A stretch of DNA of 64,000 nt from Solobacterium sp. (GTDB lineage: Bacteria > Bacillota_I > Bacilli_A > Erysipelotrichales > Erysipelotrichaceae): the NCBI GenBank assembly GCA_017512725.1, contig JAFWEW010000041.1, positions 1 through 64,000 of the forward strand, in the 5' to 3' direction. The notes below the pieces were generated by a model that saw only the letters and a program-made list of their open reading frames with translations, was not told the DNA's origin and ran no database searches. Shown in pieces: positions 50,984 through 60,287 of this stretch. Numbering within the stretch: the stretch's first letter is position 1; each line of letters starts with the position of its first letter. The translations under genes and the position numbers were made by a program.

Positions 50984-51871
50984 ATGGATAAAAAGATTGC
51001 AGTACTGATACCGTGTTATAACGAAGAGCTGACCGTTGCCAAGACCGTCCGGGATTTCAAAAAGGAACTTCCGGAAGCGGATATTTATGTATATGACAAC
51101 AACAGCACCGACAATACCGCTGCACTTGCAAAAGAGGCAGGGGCAATTGTCCGCAGAGAAACCCATCAGGGCAAGGGAAACGTGGTACGTACCATGTTCC
51201 GGGAGATTGAAGCGGATGCCTATGTTCTGGTAGACGGGGATGATACGTATCCGGCCGAAGAAGTCCATCAGCTTTTAAAGCCGGTGCTGGTAGATCATGC
51301 GGATATGGTGATCGGTGACCGCTTAAGCAACGGTACCTATTACAGTGAAAACAAGCGTGCGTTCCATGAGTTTGGAAACAACATGGTCCGGGACCTGATC
51401 AACCGGCTGTTTCATGGATCCATTAAAGACATCATGACCGGCTACCGGGTTTTCTCGAGACGCTTCGTCAAGTGTATGCCGGTACGTTCCGAAGGGTTCC
51501 AGATCGAAACGGAGATGACCGTCTTCTCTTTGATCATGCGTCTGAATGTTGTGGAACTGCCGATTACGTACCGTGACCGGCCGGAGGGTTCCTTCTCCAA
51601 GCTGAATACCTATAAGGATGGCTGGAAGGTAATGGTAACGTTATTTGATCTTTATAAGAATTACCGGCCGTTCTATTTCTTCTTCCTGATCTTTCTTGTG
51701 CTGCTTCTGATCGGAATACCGCTGCTTATGGGCGGTCATACTCCCGCAGGAATGATTCTGGTATTGTCAGCAGTGATTCTGCTTGCGGCCGGCATCATTC
51801 TTGATTCCATCAAGAACCAGACCCTTCAGATCCTGGAAGAAGTACTGAATGAATATGAGATGAATCGATGA
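50984..51871 (+). CDS. Polyprenyl-phosphate glycosyltransferase, GT2 family (DPM1/GtrB-like)
   Basis: 295 residues: a GT-A domain with AVLIPCYNEELTVAKTVRDF, DNNSTDNTAAL and the metal site LVDGDDTYPAEE, then GSFSKLNTYKDGWKV and two C-terminal membrane spans (about 230-280). It differs from the 3689 and 16716 transferases in the metal motif (DGDDT against DADLQ/DCDLQ), pointing to a different donor. Overlaps the following membrane protein gene by four bases. Confidence 0.87.
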   Translation: MDKKIAVLIPCYNEELTVAKTVRDFKKELPEADIYVYDNNSTDNTAALAKEAGAIVRRETHQGKGNVVRTMFREIEADAYVLVDGDDTYPAEEVHQLLKPVLVDHADMVIGDRLSNGTYYSENKRAFHEFGNNMVRDLINRLFHGSIKDIMTGYRVFSRRFVKCMPVRSEGFQIETEMTVFSLIMRLNVVELPITYRDRPEGSFSKLNTYKDGWKVMVTLFDLYKNYRPFYFFFLIFLVLLLIGIPLLMGGHTPAGMILVLSAVILLAAGIILDSIKNQTLQILEEVLNEYEMNR

Positions 51872-53925
51872 AACTGATCGTACTGTCCGGGTTCCTTGGC
51901 GTTTTTCTTCTGAGTGCCATGGGAATTCATTTATTTCGGATCTTAAACGCAGAACCCCGCGGATTCAGTCTGCCCGCAGGTCTTGCGTTCTTTTTTGCGT
52001 TGCTGCAGATTGGCTATTATCCGGTACAGATCTTCCATGGTCCGTTCAAACTGATCCTGTTCATTACTGCAGCCGTTCTGCTGTATGCCCTCTATTGTCT
52101 GATCCGGGAATGGAAAGCGGTAATCAAAGAACTGTTCCAGTGGAAGACACTCTGGATACTGGCAGGGACTGCCGCATTTCTTGCGGTCTTTTATCTCTGC
52201 TACATTGATCTCGAATACTCGGATTCCCCGATGTACCTCAACTACATTGCCCAGAACATCGGCATTGACCGTCTGAATCTCTTTAACCTCTATACCGGCG
52301 TCAAGGGACAGGAATGGGACGGCCTGTACCTCTATCAGGGCTACTATCATTTTGTCTCTGCCTATATCACGATTCTGAACCTGCCTGCCCGGCTTGGCAT
52401 CGGCAGCGGGGTGGAAACACTCAAGGGAACCGTCTGGGGAATGGGACTGCTGTATTCTCTGGTCTCCGGTGCCCTGATTATTAATATCCTGAATATCCTT
52501 CCGGTGAAATCCAAGTGGATGAAAGGGGTCTTTGCGGTCTTTGCGCTGTTTTATCTGAACCTGTATTACTGGCGGGTTGTATTTGCCTTCTACGGCAATA
52601 CGTACCGGAGTCTTTTAATCACGTTCTTAATGTTTGCCATTTATGAACGGGAAGCCGGTGCTGTTTCCCGCAAAGCTTCCACGGTCCTGCTTATGCTCAT
52701 CAGCTTTGCCGGCATTGCCTGTTCGAGTTCCTATCTCTTTGTCTCGTTTGCGGTACTGTCGATCTATGCGGCCTACCGTTTCCTGAGCAAAGAAGAGGGA
52801 AGTCTTTATGACATGTCCCTGATCGTACTGCCGCTGGCGGTTTATGCCAGTGTGGCCATCCGCAGGTCTTCAAAAGCCGGTTATGCGATCGGTCTCTTTT
52901 TCCTGCTTTATTACGCATTCTGCCGGACAAAACCGGTCCAGAAGCTGTTGTCGGTGATTGAGCAGTTTCTGATCCGCTATGCAAAGATTATCTTTATCGG
53001 CATCATTCCCGGATTATGCATGGCATTTGCGCTTTACCTGCATATCACAAAACCGGATTATCTGTACGGGTATTCGTATTACTTCAATAACCATCAGAAC
53101 TATGACATGGTGAAGGACTACTTCTTTGTCTATTCCACCTGGTATGACAACATCATTAATGTGCTGCGCTGGCTGGGCCTGATTCTTTTCTGCAAACAGG
53201 CCGTGCGCCGGGAAGATAAGTACCTACGTACCGCTTCTTTATTAGGCCTGCTGGTCTTTATGAACCCGCTGTGTACGCCGACTATTGCCTGGTTCATCGC
53301 TTCCAACGTGTTCTACCGTACCTGGGAGATCCTGTTCAACCCGCTGAGCGAACTGCTGTTTTTCTCGGCCATCGTTCTGGAACTCCGGGAACAGAAATGG
53401 GCAGAGACCGCATTGTCGGTATGCCTGATCCTGGTCGTGCTGGTATCCAATACGCTGGCATTACGGGGTGAAAAGGATGCGGCCTATGGTTTCTATATTG
53501 CCGGAGCGGATGAAAACTACCGGAAGGTAGAAAAGATGGACCGCTATGGACTTGAGACTGTACTGGAATTGCAGAAGGCACTGGAAGAAGAACCGATTGA
53601 AGACCGTCAGCCTATTGTGATCTCCCAGGCCGAAGGCACCCGCGTCTATCTTCCGAATGTGGTACAGCTGGTAACCGCAAGAGATGAGTATTACAGCGAT
53701 ACCAGAGTCAATGAAGAACTCTATCAGATTGCCAAGCGGCACCATCCGTGGGATACGGAAGATCACCCGGAATATGAGAAAACCTGCAGTCTGTTAAAGC
53801 AGTATGACGTGGATTATATAATCGTCAGGTATTGGGAAAACCCGGACTTTGATGAGGCGGCCAATGCCTGTGCCTTTGATATCTATCAGAACAGCTATTT
53901 CCGTCTGAAGAAGGTCGAACACTGA
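51868..53925 (+). CDS. Multi-span membrane protein, probable GT-C-type glycosyltransferase
   Basis: 685 residues with at least a dozen membrane segments through residue 530 and a soluble C-terminal part containing QPIVISQAEGTRVYLPNVVQ. An acidic loop after the early spans (YIDLEYSDSPMYLNYIAQNI) resembles the first extracytoplasmic loop of GT-C enzymes, where a catalytic Asp lies. Family not recognised with confidence. Sits between a polyprenyl-phosphate transferase and a YfhO protein in a tightly packed operon. Confidence 0.68.
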   Translation: MKLIVLSGFLGVFLLSAMGIHLFRILNAEPRGFSLPAGLAFFFALLQIGYYPVQIFHGPFKLILFITAAVLLYALYCLIREWKAVIKELFQWKTLWILAGTAAFLAVFYLCYIDLEYSDSPMYLNYIAQNIGIDRLNLFNLYTGVKGQEWDGLYLYQGYYHFVSAYITILNLPARLGIGSGVETLKGTVWGMGLLYSLVSGALIINILNILPVKSKWMKGVFAVFALFYLNLYYWRVVFAFYGNTYRSLLITFLMFAIYEREAGAVSRKASTVLLMLISFAGIACSSSYLFVSFAVLSIYAAYRFLSKEEGSLYDMSLIVLPLAVYASVAIRRSSKAGYAIGLFFLLYYAFCRTKPVQKLLSVIEQFLIRYAKIIFIGIIPGLCMAFALYLHITKPDYLYGYSYYFNNHQNYDMVKDYFFVYSTWYDNIINVLRWLGLILFCKQAVRREDKYLRTASLLGLLVFMNPLCTPTIAWFIASNVFYRTWEILFNPLSELLFFSAIVLELREQKWAETALSVCLILVVLVSNTLALRGEKDAAYGFYIAGADENYRKVEKMDRYGLETVLELQKALEEEPIEDRQPIVISQAEGTRVYLPNVVQLVTARDEYYSDTRVNEELYQIAKRHHPWDTEDHPEYEKTCSLLKQYDVDYIIVRYWENPDFDEAANACAFDIYQNSYFRLKKVEH

Positions 53926-56312
53926 TGAAAAACATAAACGACTGGAAGCCTCTTTCTTACCGTATCGTTACGGTTCTAGTTTATCTGCTGTTTCTTGCGG
54001 CACTGTTCCTGCCGTATTCGGCATATCTTGTGAAGGGAATCGTTTCCCATTCTTTATCTGCGAATGAGATCTTCCTGTATGACCATGACTGGATCCAGCA
54101 GGGCATCCCGTATTACCGGGAGTTTTTCCGCTGTATCGAAACCGGAACGCTGCCCTGGAGCTGGAATGAACTGCTCGGCAGTTCGTTCTATGCCGCAAAG
54201 GCATCCTATGTGATCGGAGATCCGTTTGCCTGGCTGACGTACGGGCTCTGGCGCACACTGTTTCATTATCTTCCGACCGCATTGTTTGTGATTACCGGCA
54301 TCAAGATGCTGATCGCAGGACTTGGTTTTGAACGGCTGCTGGAACACTATACGAAAGAGCGTCTTGCGGCACTGGTATTCGGTGCCTGCTATATGATGGG
54401 CGGCTGGGCCGTCATCTTTATGGAACAGGTTTATTTCCTGAGCTTCTATGCGCTGATTCCGTTTGTACTGCTGGGGCTGGAGCGGATCTTAAAGAACAAT
54501 CATCATCTTCTGTTTTATATCTCGATACTGCTTGCTTTAAGTACAAACCTTTATCTTTCCTGGAGCCTCTGTTTCTTTCTGGTTCTGTACTGGTTCGTAC
54601 GGGCAGGGGAATACGAGCGGCGAAAGGAAACGTTCTGGATCATGACGGTACAGACGTTTATTTCCTTTCTGCTGGCATTCCTGACCGTTATGGTGGTAGT
54701 TCTGCCGGGCATTCTGGTTCTGCTGAAGAGCCCCCGGCTTTCCGGTCATCTGATCGACTATACTGTATGGATCAAAGAGAATATCTGTGCGATCCTGATG
54801 AACTTCTTTGTGCCGGTCATTGACGGAAAGAACCTGCTGTACCACGATTACTGGTATTACTTCTATCAGATCGGCATCTACTGCGGATCGCTGGCGGTAT
54901 TATGCGTACCTCAGATTTTTGTGCAGGAACGGGAATGGCGGGAAAAACTCCGCTACGGAATCCTGCTGGGGGTGGTGCTGTTACTACTGGTTTCTCCAAA
55001 GGTTGGCTTAGTGCTGAATCTGTCCTATAGTCTTCGCTATACGTACTTTGTGGAGATCGTATTACTGCTGATTGCCGCAAAGACCTTTGATCAGCCGGTC
55101 AATAAACCGACCCTGTTTGTCAGCTGTGTTCTGCTGATTGGACTTTTAGTAATCCTGTCGGCCGTGGCACCGGGTCTCGAATTCAAGTACCTCGTGCAGT
55201 ATCCCGAGGCAGTCATGATGTGGATCTCAATCGGCCTGCTCATTGTCTATACGGTATTCCTGATGTTCCGGGATCGCTGGAAGCCGACATTTGCGGCGGT
55301 ACTGATCCTTGGCGCATTCGAAACGCTCGTCTATTCTTCCGTTACGATCCATACCAAGACGACCCAGCGGGTGCCTGCCGAATACCTGTACCAGAATGAA
55401 GCCGTGGAAACGGCATACAAAGCGCTGGTTCAGGATGACCCAAGCTTTTTCCGGGTAAATCTGCTGGAAGGGGTGAACGCAGATCGTTCCGTACTTCCCA
55501 ATTCCTCCATGTATTACGGCATCCCGGCATTAAGCGGCTATGACAGCGTCTACAATAATGCCATTCATGATTTCCTGGATTATCTTGGCCTGTATCCCGA
55601 TGTCAGCTGGAACTTCCGGATCAATGATTCCCGGCTCAACGCGCTTCTGAACGCAAAGTATACGTTTGCCTCACCGGCAACGGTCCCGCTGGTACCGAAG
55701 AATGCGGAACTGGTGGAGAAGTATTCCAGTGATTCGATCCTGGTCTATCGCAACAAAGACGCAGACGGTGCGGCATTTACGGTCAAACGGTTCGTACCGG
55801 AATCCGAGATGAAAAAGCTGATGGAAGATGTCGAAGGCAACCGCAACAAACGGATCAACATCCTGCAGCTCAATACCGTCATATCGGATGACCTGTATGA
55901 AACAATCGGAAACGGGTATCAGAAGAATGATCAGCAGTTCTTTGAGGGAACACGGAACGGTTCGGATCTCTCATTTGAAATCAAGCTGAACGAAGAAACT
56001 CCGGTTGAGTTCTCCATTCCGGCAGATTCCTGCTGGAAGATGAAGGTCGATGGGGAAGATACCGCATGGCAGAAATGCGATGGCGGCTTTATTCTTGCGA
56101 TTCTGCCCGAAGGCACCCATACCGTGACCTTTACGTATTCCATTCCGGGCTTTGCGATTGGCCTCGTGCTGAGCATCATCGGTCTAGCATTATCGATGAT
56201 CTGGCTGAGCCGGCCGACAGGACATGCGGAAGCACCGGAAGAGATCCCGTATGATCTGATCATCGGAAAACCCGGAATATCGGGTACCGGTACAGCTAAT
56301 CCGGAGAATTAA
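53925..56312 (+). CDS. YfhO family multi-span membrane protein (probable GT-C glycosyltransferase)
   Basis: 795 residues, second YfhO protein of the window. About a dozen membrane spans in the first 470 residues with YDHDWIQQGIPYYREFF in the first loop, then a large extracytoplasmic domain (SMYYGIPALSGYDSVYNN) and a final span. Known YfhO members glycosylate teichoic acids from undecaprenyl-phosphate sugars. It overlaps the preceding gene by one base, so 50984-51868-53925 form one module. A terminator follows. Confidence 0.83.
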   Translation: MKNINDWKPLSYRIVTVLVYLLFLAALFLPYSAYLVKGIVSHSLSANEIFLYDHDWIQQGIPYYREFFRCIETGTLPWSWNELLGSSFYAAKASYVIGDPFAWLTYGLWRTLFHYLPTALFVITGIKMLIAGLGFERLLEHYTKERLAALVFGACYMMGGWAVIFMEQVYFLSFYALIPFVLLGLERILKNNHHLLFYISILLALSTNLYLSWSLCFFLVLYWFVRAGEYERRKETFWIMTVQTFISFLLAFLTVMVVVLPGILVLLKSPRLSGHLIDYTVWIKENICAILMNFFVPVIDGKNLLYHDYWYYFYQIGIYCGSLAVLCVPQIFVQEREWREKLRYGILLGVVLLLLVSPKVGLVLNLSYSLRYTYFVEIVLLLIAAKTFDQPVNKPTLFVSCVLLIGLLVILSAVAPGLEFKYLVQYPEAVMMWISIGLLIVYTVFLMFRDRWKPTFAAVLILGAFETLVYSSVTIHTKTTQRVPAEYLYQNEAVETAYKALVQDDPSFFRVNLLEGVNADRSVLPNSSMYYGIPALSGYDSVYNNAIHDFLDYLGLYPDVSWNFRINDSRLNALLNAKYTFASPATVPLVPKNAELVEKYSSDSILVYRNKDADGAAFTVKRFVPESEMKKLMEDVEGNRNKRINILQLNTVISDDLYETIGNGYQKNDQQFFEGTRNGSDLSFEIKLNEETPVEFSIPADSCWKMKVDGEDTAWQKCDGGFILAILPEGTHTVTFTYSIPGFAIGLVLSIIGLALSMIWLSRPTGHAEAPEEIPYDLIIGKPGISGTGTANPEN

Positions 56313-56340
56313 CGCGGCGTAGAAACATAATGTAAAAGAA

Positions 56341-56384
56341 GGATCTTCATCTGTGGCAGCCATCCGCAATGAGGATCTTTTTCT
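56341..56384 (+). terminator. Terminator after the second YfhO gene
   Basis: GGATCTTCAT (56341-56350) pairs with ATGAGGATCT (56369-56378) with two G-U pairs, followed by TTTTTCTT. Confidence 0.7.
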
Positions 56385-56454
56385 TATGGAATCGGAAAAA
56401 TGTGAAAAATCACATAAAAGTTTAACAATTTCAAACTTTTTGTTTAATTTGATA

Positions 56455-56482
56455 TTGCAAATTGGAACTGGTCCGGTATAAT
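56455..56482 (+). promoter_or_regulatory. Promoter of the puuR-potABCD operon
   Basis: TTGCAA (56455-56460) and TATAAT (56477-56482), 16 bases apart, with a leader of about 55 bases before an AAAGGAGG site. Confidence 0.75.
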
Positions 56483-56543
56483 GATTTTTGGTTTTGTAAT
56501 TGCAAATCATTTGTTTAACGATAGTAAATAAAGGAGGGCTGGA

Positions 56544-57083
56544 ATGGACATTGGAAAACGGATCCGCCAGCTGCGCACCCAGAACGGGCTGACGCTGGAA
56601 GAACTGGCATCACGGACAGAACTGACCAAGGGATTTCTTTCCCAGCTGGAACGAAATCTGGCAAGCCCGTCGATCCAGACGCTGGAAGATATTACCGAAG
56701 CGCTTGGGACGACGATGGCAAAGTTTTTTGCGGAAGACACGGATGAACAGATCGTATTTACCCCGGAAGATGCATTTGTCGATGAACGGGATAATGAGAC
56801 TGTCCACTGGATCGTACCCAGTGCCCAGAAAAACCGGATGGAACCGATCCTCGTGGAGATCAAGCCGGGCAGCAGTACTTCGGTGATCGACCCGCATGAC
56901 GGGGAAGAGTTCGGCTATGTACTCTCGGGAAGGATCATTCTGCACCGTGAGAACAGCAAAAAAGGTTATGCATTAAAGAAAGGCGATAATTTCTGCATCA
57001 GCGGAAAAGAAGCACACTGGCTGGAAAACAAAGGCAATCAGACGGCTGCCGTGCTGTGGATCAGCACGCCGCCGATCTTCTAA
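56544..57083 (+). CDS. XRE-cupin transcriptional regulator (PuuR-like)
   Basis: 179 residues: an N-terminal HTH (IGKRIRQLRTQNGLTLEELA, then FLSQLERNLASPSIQTLEDI) and a C-terminal cupin (EFGYVLSGRIILHRENSK, FCISGKEAHWLENKG). PuuR-type regulators sense polyamines and control uptake genes. It is 17 bases before potA, so it likely regulates its own operon. The operator was not identified. Confidence 0.92.
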   Translation: MDIGKRIRQLRTQNGLTLEELASRTELTKGFLSQLERNLASPSIQTLEDITEALGTTMAKFFAEDTDEQIVFTPEDAFVDERDNETVHWIVPSAQKNRMEPILVEIKPGSSTSVIDPHDGEEFGYVLSGRIILHRENSKKGYALKKGDNFCISGKEAHWLENKGNQTAAVLWISTPPIF

Positions 57084-57100
57084 AAAAGGGGGAAATAAAA

Positions 57101-58669
57101 ATGGCCAAAAAACTGATTCAGGTACAGAATGTCGTGAAGACATTCGATAAGCAGGTCGTATTAAAAGGGATCTCGCTTGACATTATGGAAAATGAGTTTG
57201 TCACGCTGCTTGGACCTTCCGGCTGCGGCAAGACGACATTGCTGCGGATCATTGCAGGCTTTCTGGAGCCGACCGAAGGACAGGTCATCATGGATGGCGA
57301 GGATATCGCAAATGTTCCGGCCTACAAGCGTGATGTCAATACGGTATTCCAGCACTATGCATTGTTCCCGCATCTCGATGTGTATGACAACATTGCGTTT
57401 GGTCTGAACATCAAGAAGATGCCGAAGGATATCATCAATCAGAAGGTCATGCGTATGATCTCCCTGGTTGGTCTTGAAGGGTTTGAGCACCGCGACGTCA
57501 CCCTGATGTCCGGCGGTCAGCAGCAGCGTGTTGCGATCGCAAGAGCGCTCGTCAATGAGCCGCGCGTGCTTCTGCTCGATGAATCGCTTTCCGCATTAGA
57601 TAAAAACCTGAGAAAGGAAATGCAGCTGGAACTGAAAGAGATCCAGCGTGAAGTCGGCATTACCTTTATCTTTGTCACGCACGACCAGGAAGAAGCTCTG
57701 ACCATGTCCGACAAGATCGTAGTCATGAAAGACGGCGAGATCGAACAGATCGGTACCCCGGTACAGATCTACAACGAGCCGATCAACGAATACTGCGCCC
57801 GCTTCATCGGTGATTCCAATATCATCGACGGCATTATGAAGCAGGACCGTCTGGTTTCCTTTGATGACAAGGACTATGAATGCGTCGACTACGGCTTTGA
57901 GAAAAATGAACCGGTCGATATCATGATTCGTCCGGAGGATATCGACATTGTGGAGCGCAATAAGGGCCTGATCAACGGCGAAGTAAAATCCGTGCTCTTC
58001 AAGGGCGTGCACTATGAAGTGGTTGCCGAGACCAGTTCCGGTACCTCCAAGACCGTCACCATGCACGTAACCGGTGAGCGGATTGTAGAAAATACCGAAA
58101 AGAAGGAGAAGATCAGTGCGATTTCCTTCTCGATGGATATCGAAGACGTCAAGGATATGACCGACAGCGATGTTATTGCCCGTGCCAATGCGCAGGCATG
58201 GAACTTTGATGATGAGGATATCTCAATTTCCAAGGTTTCCTATGACCTCAAGGAAGAGGCAGGTGCCTACCCGTGCACATTCTCAACCGAAAACGGCACC
58301 GAGATCACCATTACGATCAATGTTGTCCAGCCCAAGGCAGTGGAAGATATTTCCAACGAGGAAAGCATCCAGGCCTTTGACTTCTATACCAGTGTTACCG
58401 ACATCCGCGAATCCGTCGCACTTGATACGGACCTGATCCGCTGGGCCGATGCCTATGCCTGGAGTATGGAAGACCAGTCAAGAGTCGAAATCTGGGATGT
58501 CAAATATGACTTCGATGATGAGACGATCACCGAAGGCGATTACCCGGTAACCTTCAGCACCCAGGGCCGCGAGCTCAAAATCGAGACGACTGATCGGATC
58601 GAAGAGGGGCAGCGCATTGGTCTGAAGTGGAACCCGGATGATATTCACGTCATGCGGAAGATGGGGTGA
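57101..58669 (+). CDS. potA: Spermidine/putrescine ABC transporter ATPase PotA, with insertion in the TOBE domain
   Basis: 522 residues, about 150 more than usual PotA. The ABC domain is standard: Walker A GPSGCGKT near 38-45, signature MSGGQQQR, Walker B with the PotA-type LLLDESLSALD, and VTHDQEEAL. The C-terminal TOBE region (from about 235) is split. After GEVKSVLFKGVHYEVVAE there are two tandem beta-type segments of about 75-80 residues (roughly 340-497), each containing a predicted helix plus a YPxTFST strand, before the final RIGLKWNPDDIHVM strand. The ATG at 57101 with GGGGG upstream is chosen over 57056, which lies inside the regulator gene. Confidence 0.93.
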   Translation: MAKKLIQVQNVVKTFDKQVVLKGISLDIMENEFVTLLGPSGCGKTTLLRIIAGFLEPTEGQVIMDGEDIANVPAYKRDVNTVFQHYALFPHLDVYDNIAFGLNIKKMPKDIINQKVMRMISLVGLEGFEHRDVTLMSGGQQQRVAIARALVNEPRVLLLDESLSALDKNLRKEMQLELKEIQREVGITFIFVTHDQEEALTMSDKIVVMKDGEIEQIGTPVQIYNEPINEYCARFIGDSNIIDGIMKQDRLVSFDDKDYECVDYGFEKNEPVDIMIRPEDIDIVERNKGLINGEVKSVLFKGVHYEVVAETSSGTSKTVTMHVTGERIVENTEKKEKISAISFSMDIEDVKDMTDSDVIARANAQAWNFDDEDISISKVSYDLKEEAGAYPCTFSTENGTEITITINVVQPKAVEDISNEESIQAFDFYTSVTDIRESVALDTDLIRWADAYAWSMEDQSRVEIWDVKYDFDDETITEGDYPVTFSTQGRELKIETTDRIEEGQRIGLKWNPDDIHVMRKMG

Positions 58670-58674
58670 GTGCC

Positions 58675-59463
58675 ATGAAATCATTCTCCAAAATGGTATA
58701 TCCGTACGTGCTGTGGGCGGTGATCATGATCATCATGCCGATGCTGCTGATCGTGCTCTATGCCTTCACCGTACAGGGAAACAGTGTGCTGACCTTTCAG
58801 TTCACACTCGAAAACTTTGCCCGTTTCTTCTCGGATGATGTGTTCCCGATCGTCATGTGGCGGTCGCTGAAGATGGCATTCATCACAACGATCATCTGTA
58901 TCCTGATCGGCTATCCGACCGCCTATGTCATCGCAAGAAACAAGCCCAACAAGCAGGCAATTATGGTACTGCTGATCACGCTGCCGATGTGGATCAACAT
59001 GCTGGTGCGTACCTACGCATGGCGCGGTATCCTCAGCCATATGCACATGAGCGGTGAGATCAAGGTCTATATCGGTATGGTGTATAACTTCCTGCCGTTC
59101 ATGATCCTGCAGATCTATACCTCGCTCTCCAAGATCGATCCGGCTCTGATCACAGCGGCCAATGACCTTGGCGCAGACAGTTTCCAGACATTCCGAAGAG
59201 TCATCTTCCCGCTGTCGCTTTCCGGCATCGTCTCCGGCATTACGCTTGTCTTCCTGCCTGCAGTATCGAGCTTCTTCATTCCGAAGTTTCTCGGCGGCGG
59301 AAGATATGTACTGATCGGTAACCTGATCGAAGATTACTTTATCTCCACCGGAGACTGGAACTTCGGTTCTGCGATCAGTCTGATCATGGCAATCATCATT
59401 CTGATTTCGATGTACATTACCCGCAGGCTGGACCGTCAGCCGGCAGAACAGGAGGATAACTGA
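58675..59463 (+). CDS. potB: Spermidine/putrescine ABC transporter permease PotB
   Basis: 262 residues with six membrane segments and the EAA loop ALITAANDLGADSFQTFRRV that contacts PotA. A GTG at 58666 overlaps the potA stop, but ATG 58675 follows GGGGTGAG at a normal distance. Second gene of the transporter; potC follows with a one-base overlap. Confidence 0.92.
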   Translation: MKSFSKMVYPYVLWAVIMIIMPMLLIVLYAFTVQGNSVLTFQFTLENFARFFSDDVFPIVMWRSLKMAFITTIICILIGYPTAYVIARNKPNKQAIMVLLITLPMWINMLVRTYAWRGILSHMHMSGEIKVYIGMVYNFLPFMILQIYTSLSKIDPALITAANDLGADSFQTFRRVIFPLSLSGIVSGITLVFLPAVSSFFIPKFLGGGRYVLIGNLIEDYFISTGDWNFGSAISLIMAIIILISMYITRRLDRQPAEQEDN

Positions 59464-60287
59464 TGGAACAGAAAACCAGTGTTTTTCAGAAGATATGGTT
59501 CTGGCTGATCATTGCCTTCTTCTATCTTCCGATCATCTACGTTGTCTTCTTCAGCTTTAACAAATCAAAGTCTCTGACCAAGTTCACCGGCTTCTCGCTG
59601 CGCTGGTACCAGAGAATGTTCGAAAGCCGTCCGATCCTCGAGGCAATCGGCTATACCGTTGCCTGTGCCGTCATTGCGACCGTGGTATCCACAATCGTCG
59701 GAACGATCACCGCGATTGGTCTCTCCAAGTGCCGCAGGGTATTGCGGGAGACGATCAATCAGGTCAACAATCTCCCGATGCTCAATCCGGATATCGTTAC
59801 GGCGATCGGATTCATGCTGTTCTTTACTTCACTGCGGATTCAGACCAGTTTCTGGACCATGGTGCTGGCCCATATTGCCTTCTGCATTCCCTACGTGATC
59901 CTTTCCGTCACGCCCAAGCTCAGAAGTCTCGATCCGAATATGCCGGAAGCGGCCATGGATCTTGGCTGCACCCCGATGCAGGCTTTGACCAAGGTCATCG
60001 TTCCGCAGATCATGCCGGGCATCATCTCCGGTGCGCTTGTGGCGTTCTCGATGTCCTTCGATGACTTCGTGATTTCCCTGTTCACCACCGGGCCTGGTGT
60101 TACCAACATTTCGATCTATGTATACGGAAACGTCAAGCGTGTCAATCCGACGATCAATGCGCTGTCTGCGATTCTTGTATTCGTCATCACAACCATACTG
60201 ATCATCGTCAATGTCGTGCCGATGATCAAAGAAAGGAGGGCCGCAAGAAATGTCACTGCATCTGAACTGGAAAGCAGTATCCGCTAG
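59463..60287 (+). CDS. potC: Spermidine/putrescine ABC transporter permease PotC
   Basis: 274 residues, six membrane segments, EAA loop PEAAMDLGCTPMQALTKVI, and the characteristic FFSFNKSKSLTKFTGFSLRW near the N-terminus. Its last 38 bases overlap potD, whose ribosome site AAAGGAGG lies within potC. Confidence 0.93.
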   Translation: MEQKTSVFQKIWFWLIIAFFYLPIIYVVFFSFNKSKSLTKFTGFSLRWYQRMFESRPILEAIGYTVACAVIATVVSTIVGTITAIGLSKCRRVLRETINQVNNLPMLNPDIVTAIGFMLFFTSLRIQTSFWTMVLAHIAFCIPYVILSVTPKLRSLDPNMPEAAMDLGCTPMQALTKVIVPQIMPGIISGALVAFSMSFDDFVISLFTTGPGVTNISIYVYGNVKRVNPTINALSAILVFVITTILIIVNVVPMIKERRAARNVTASELESSIR

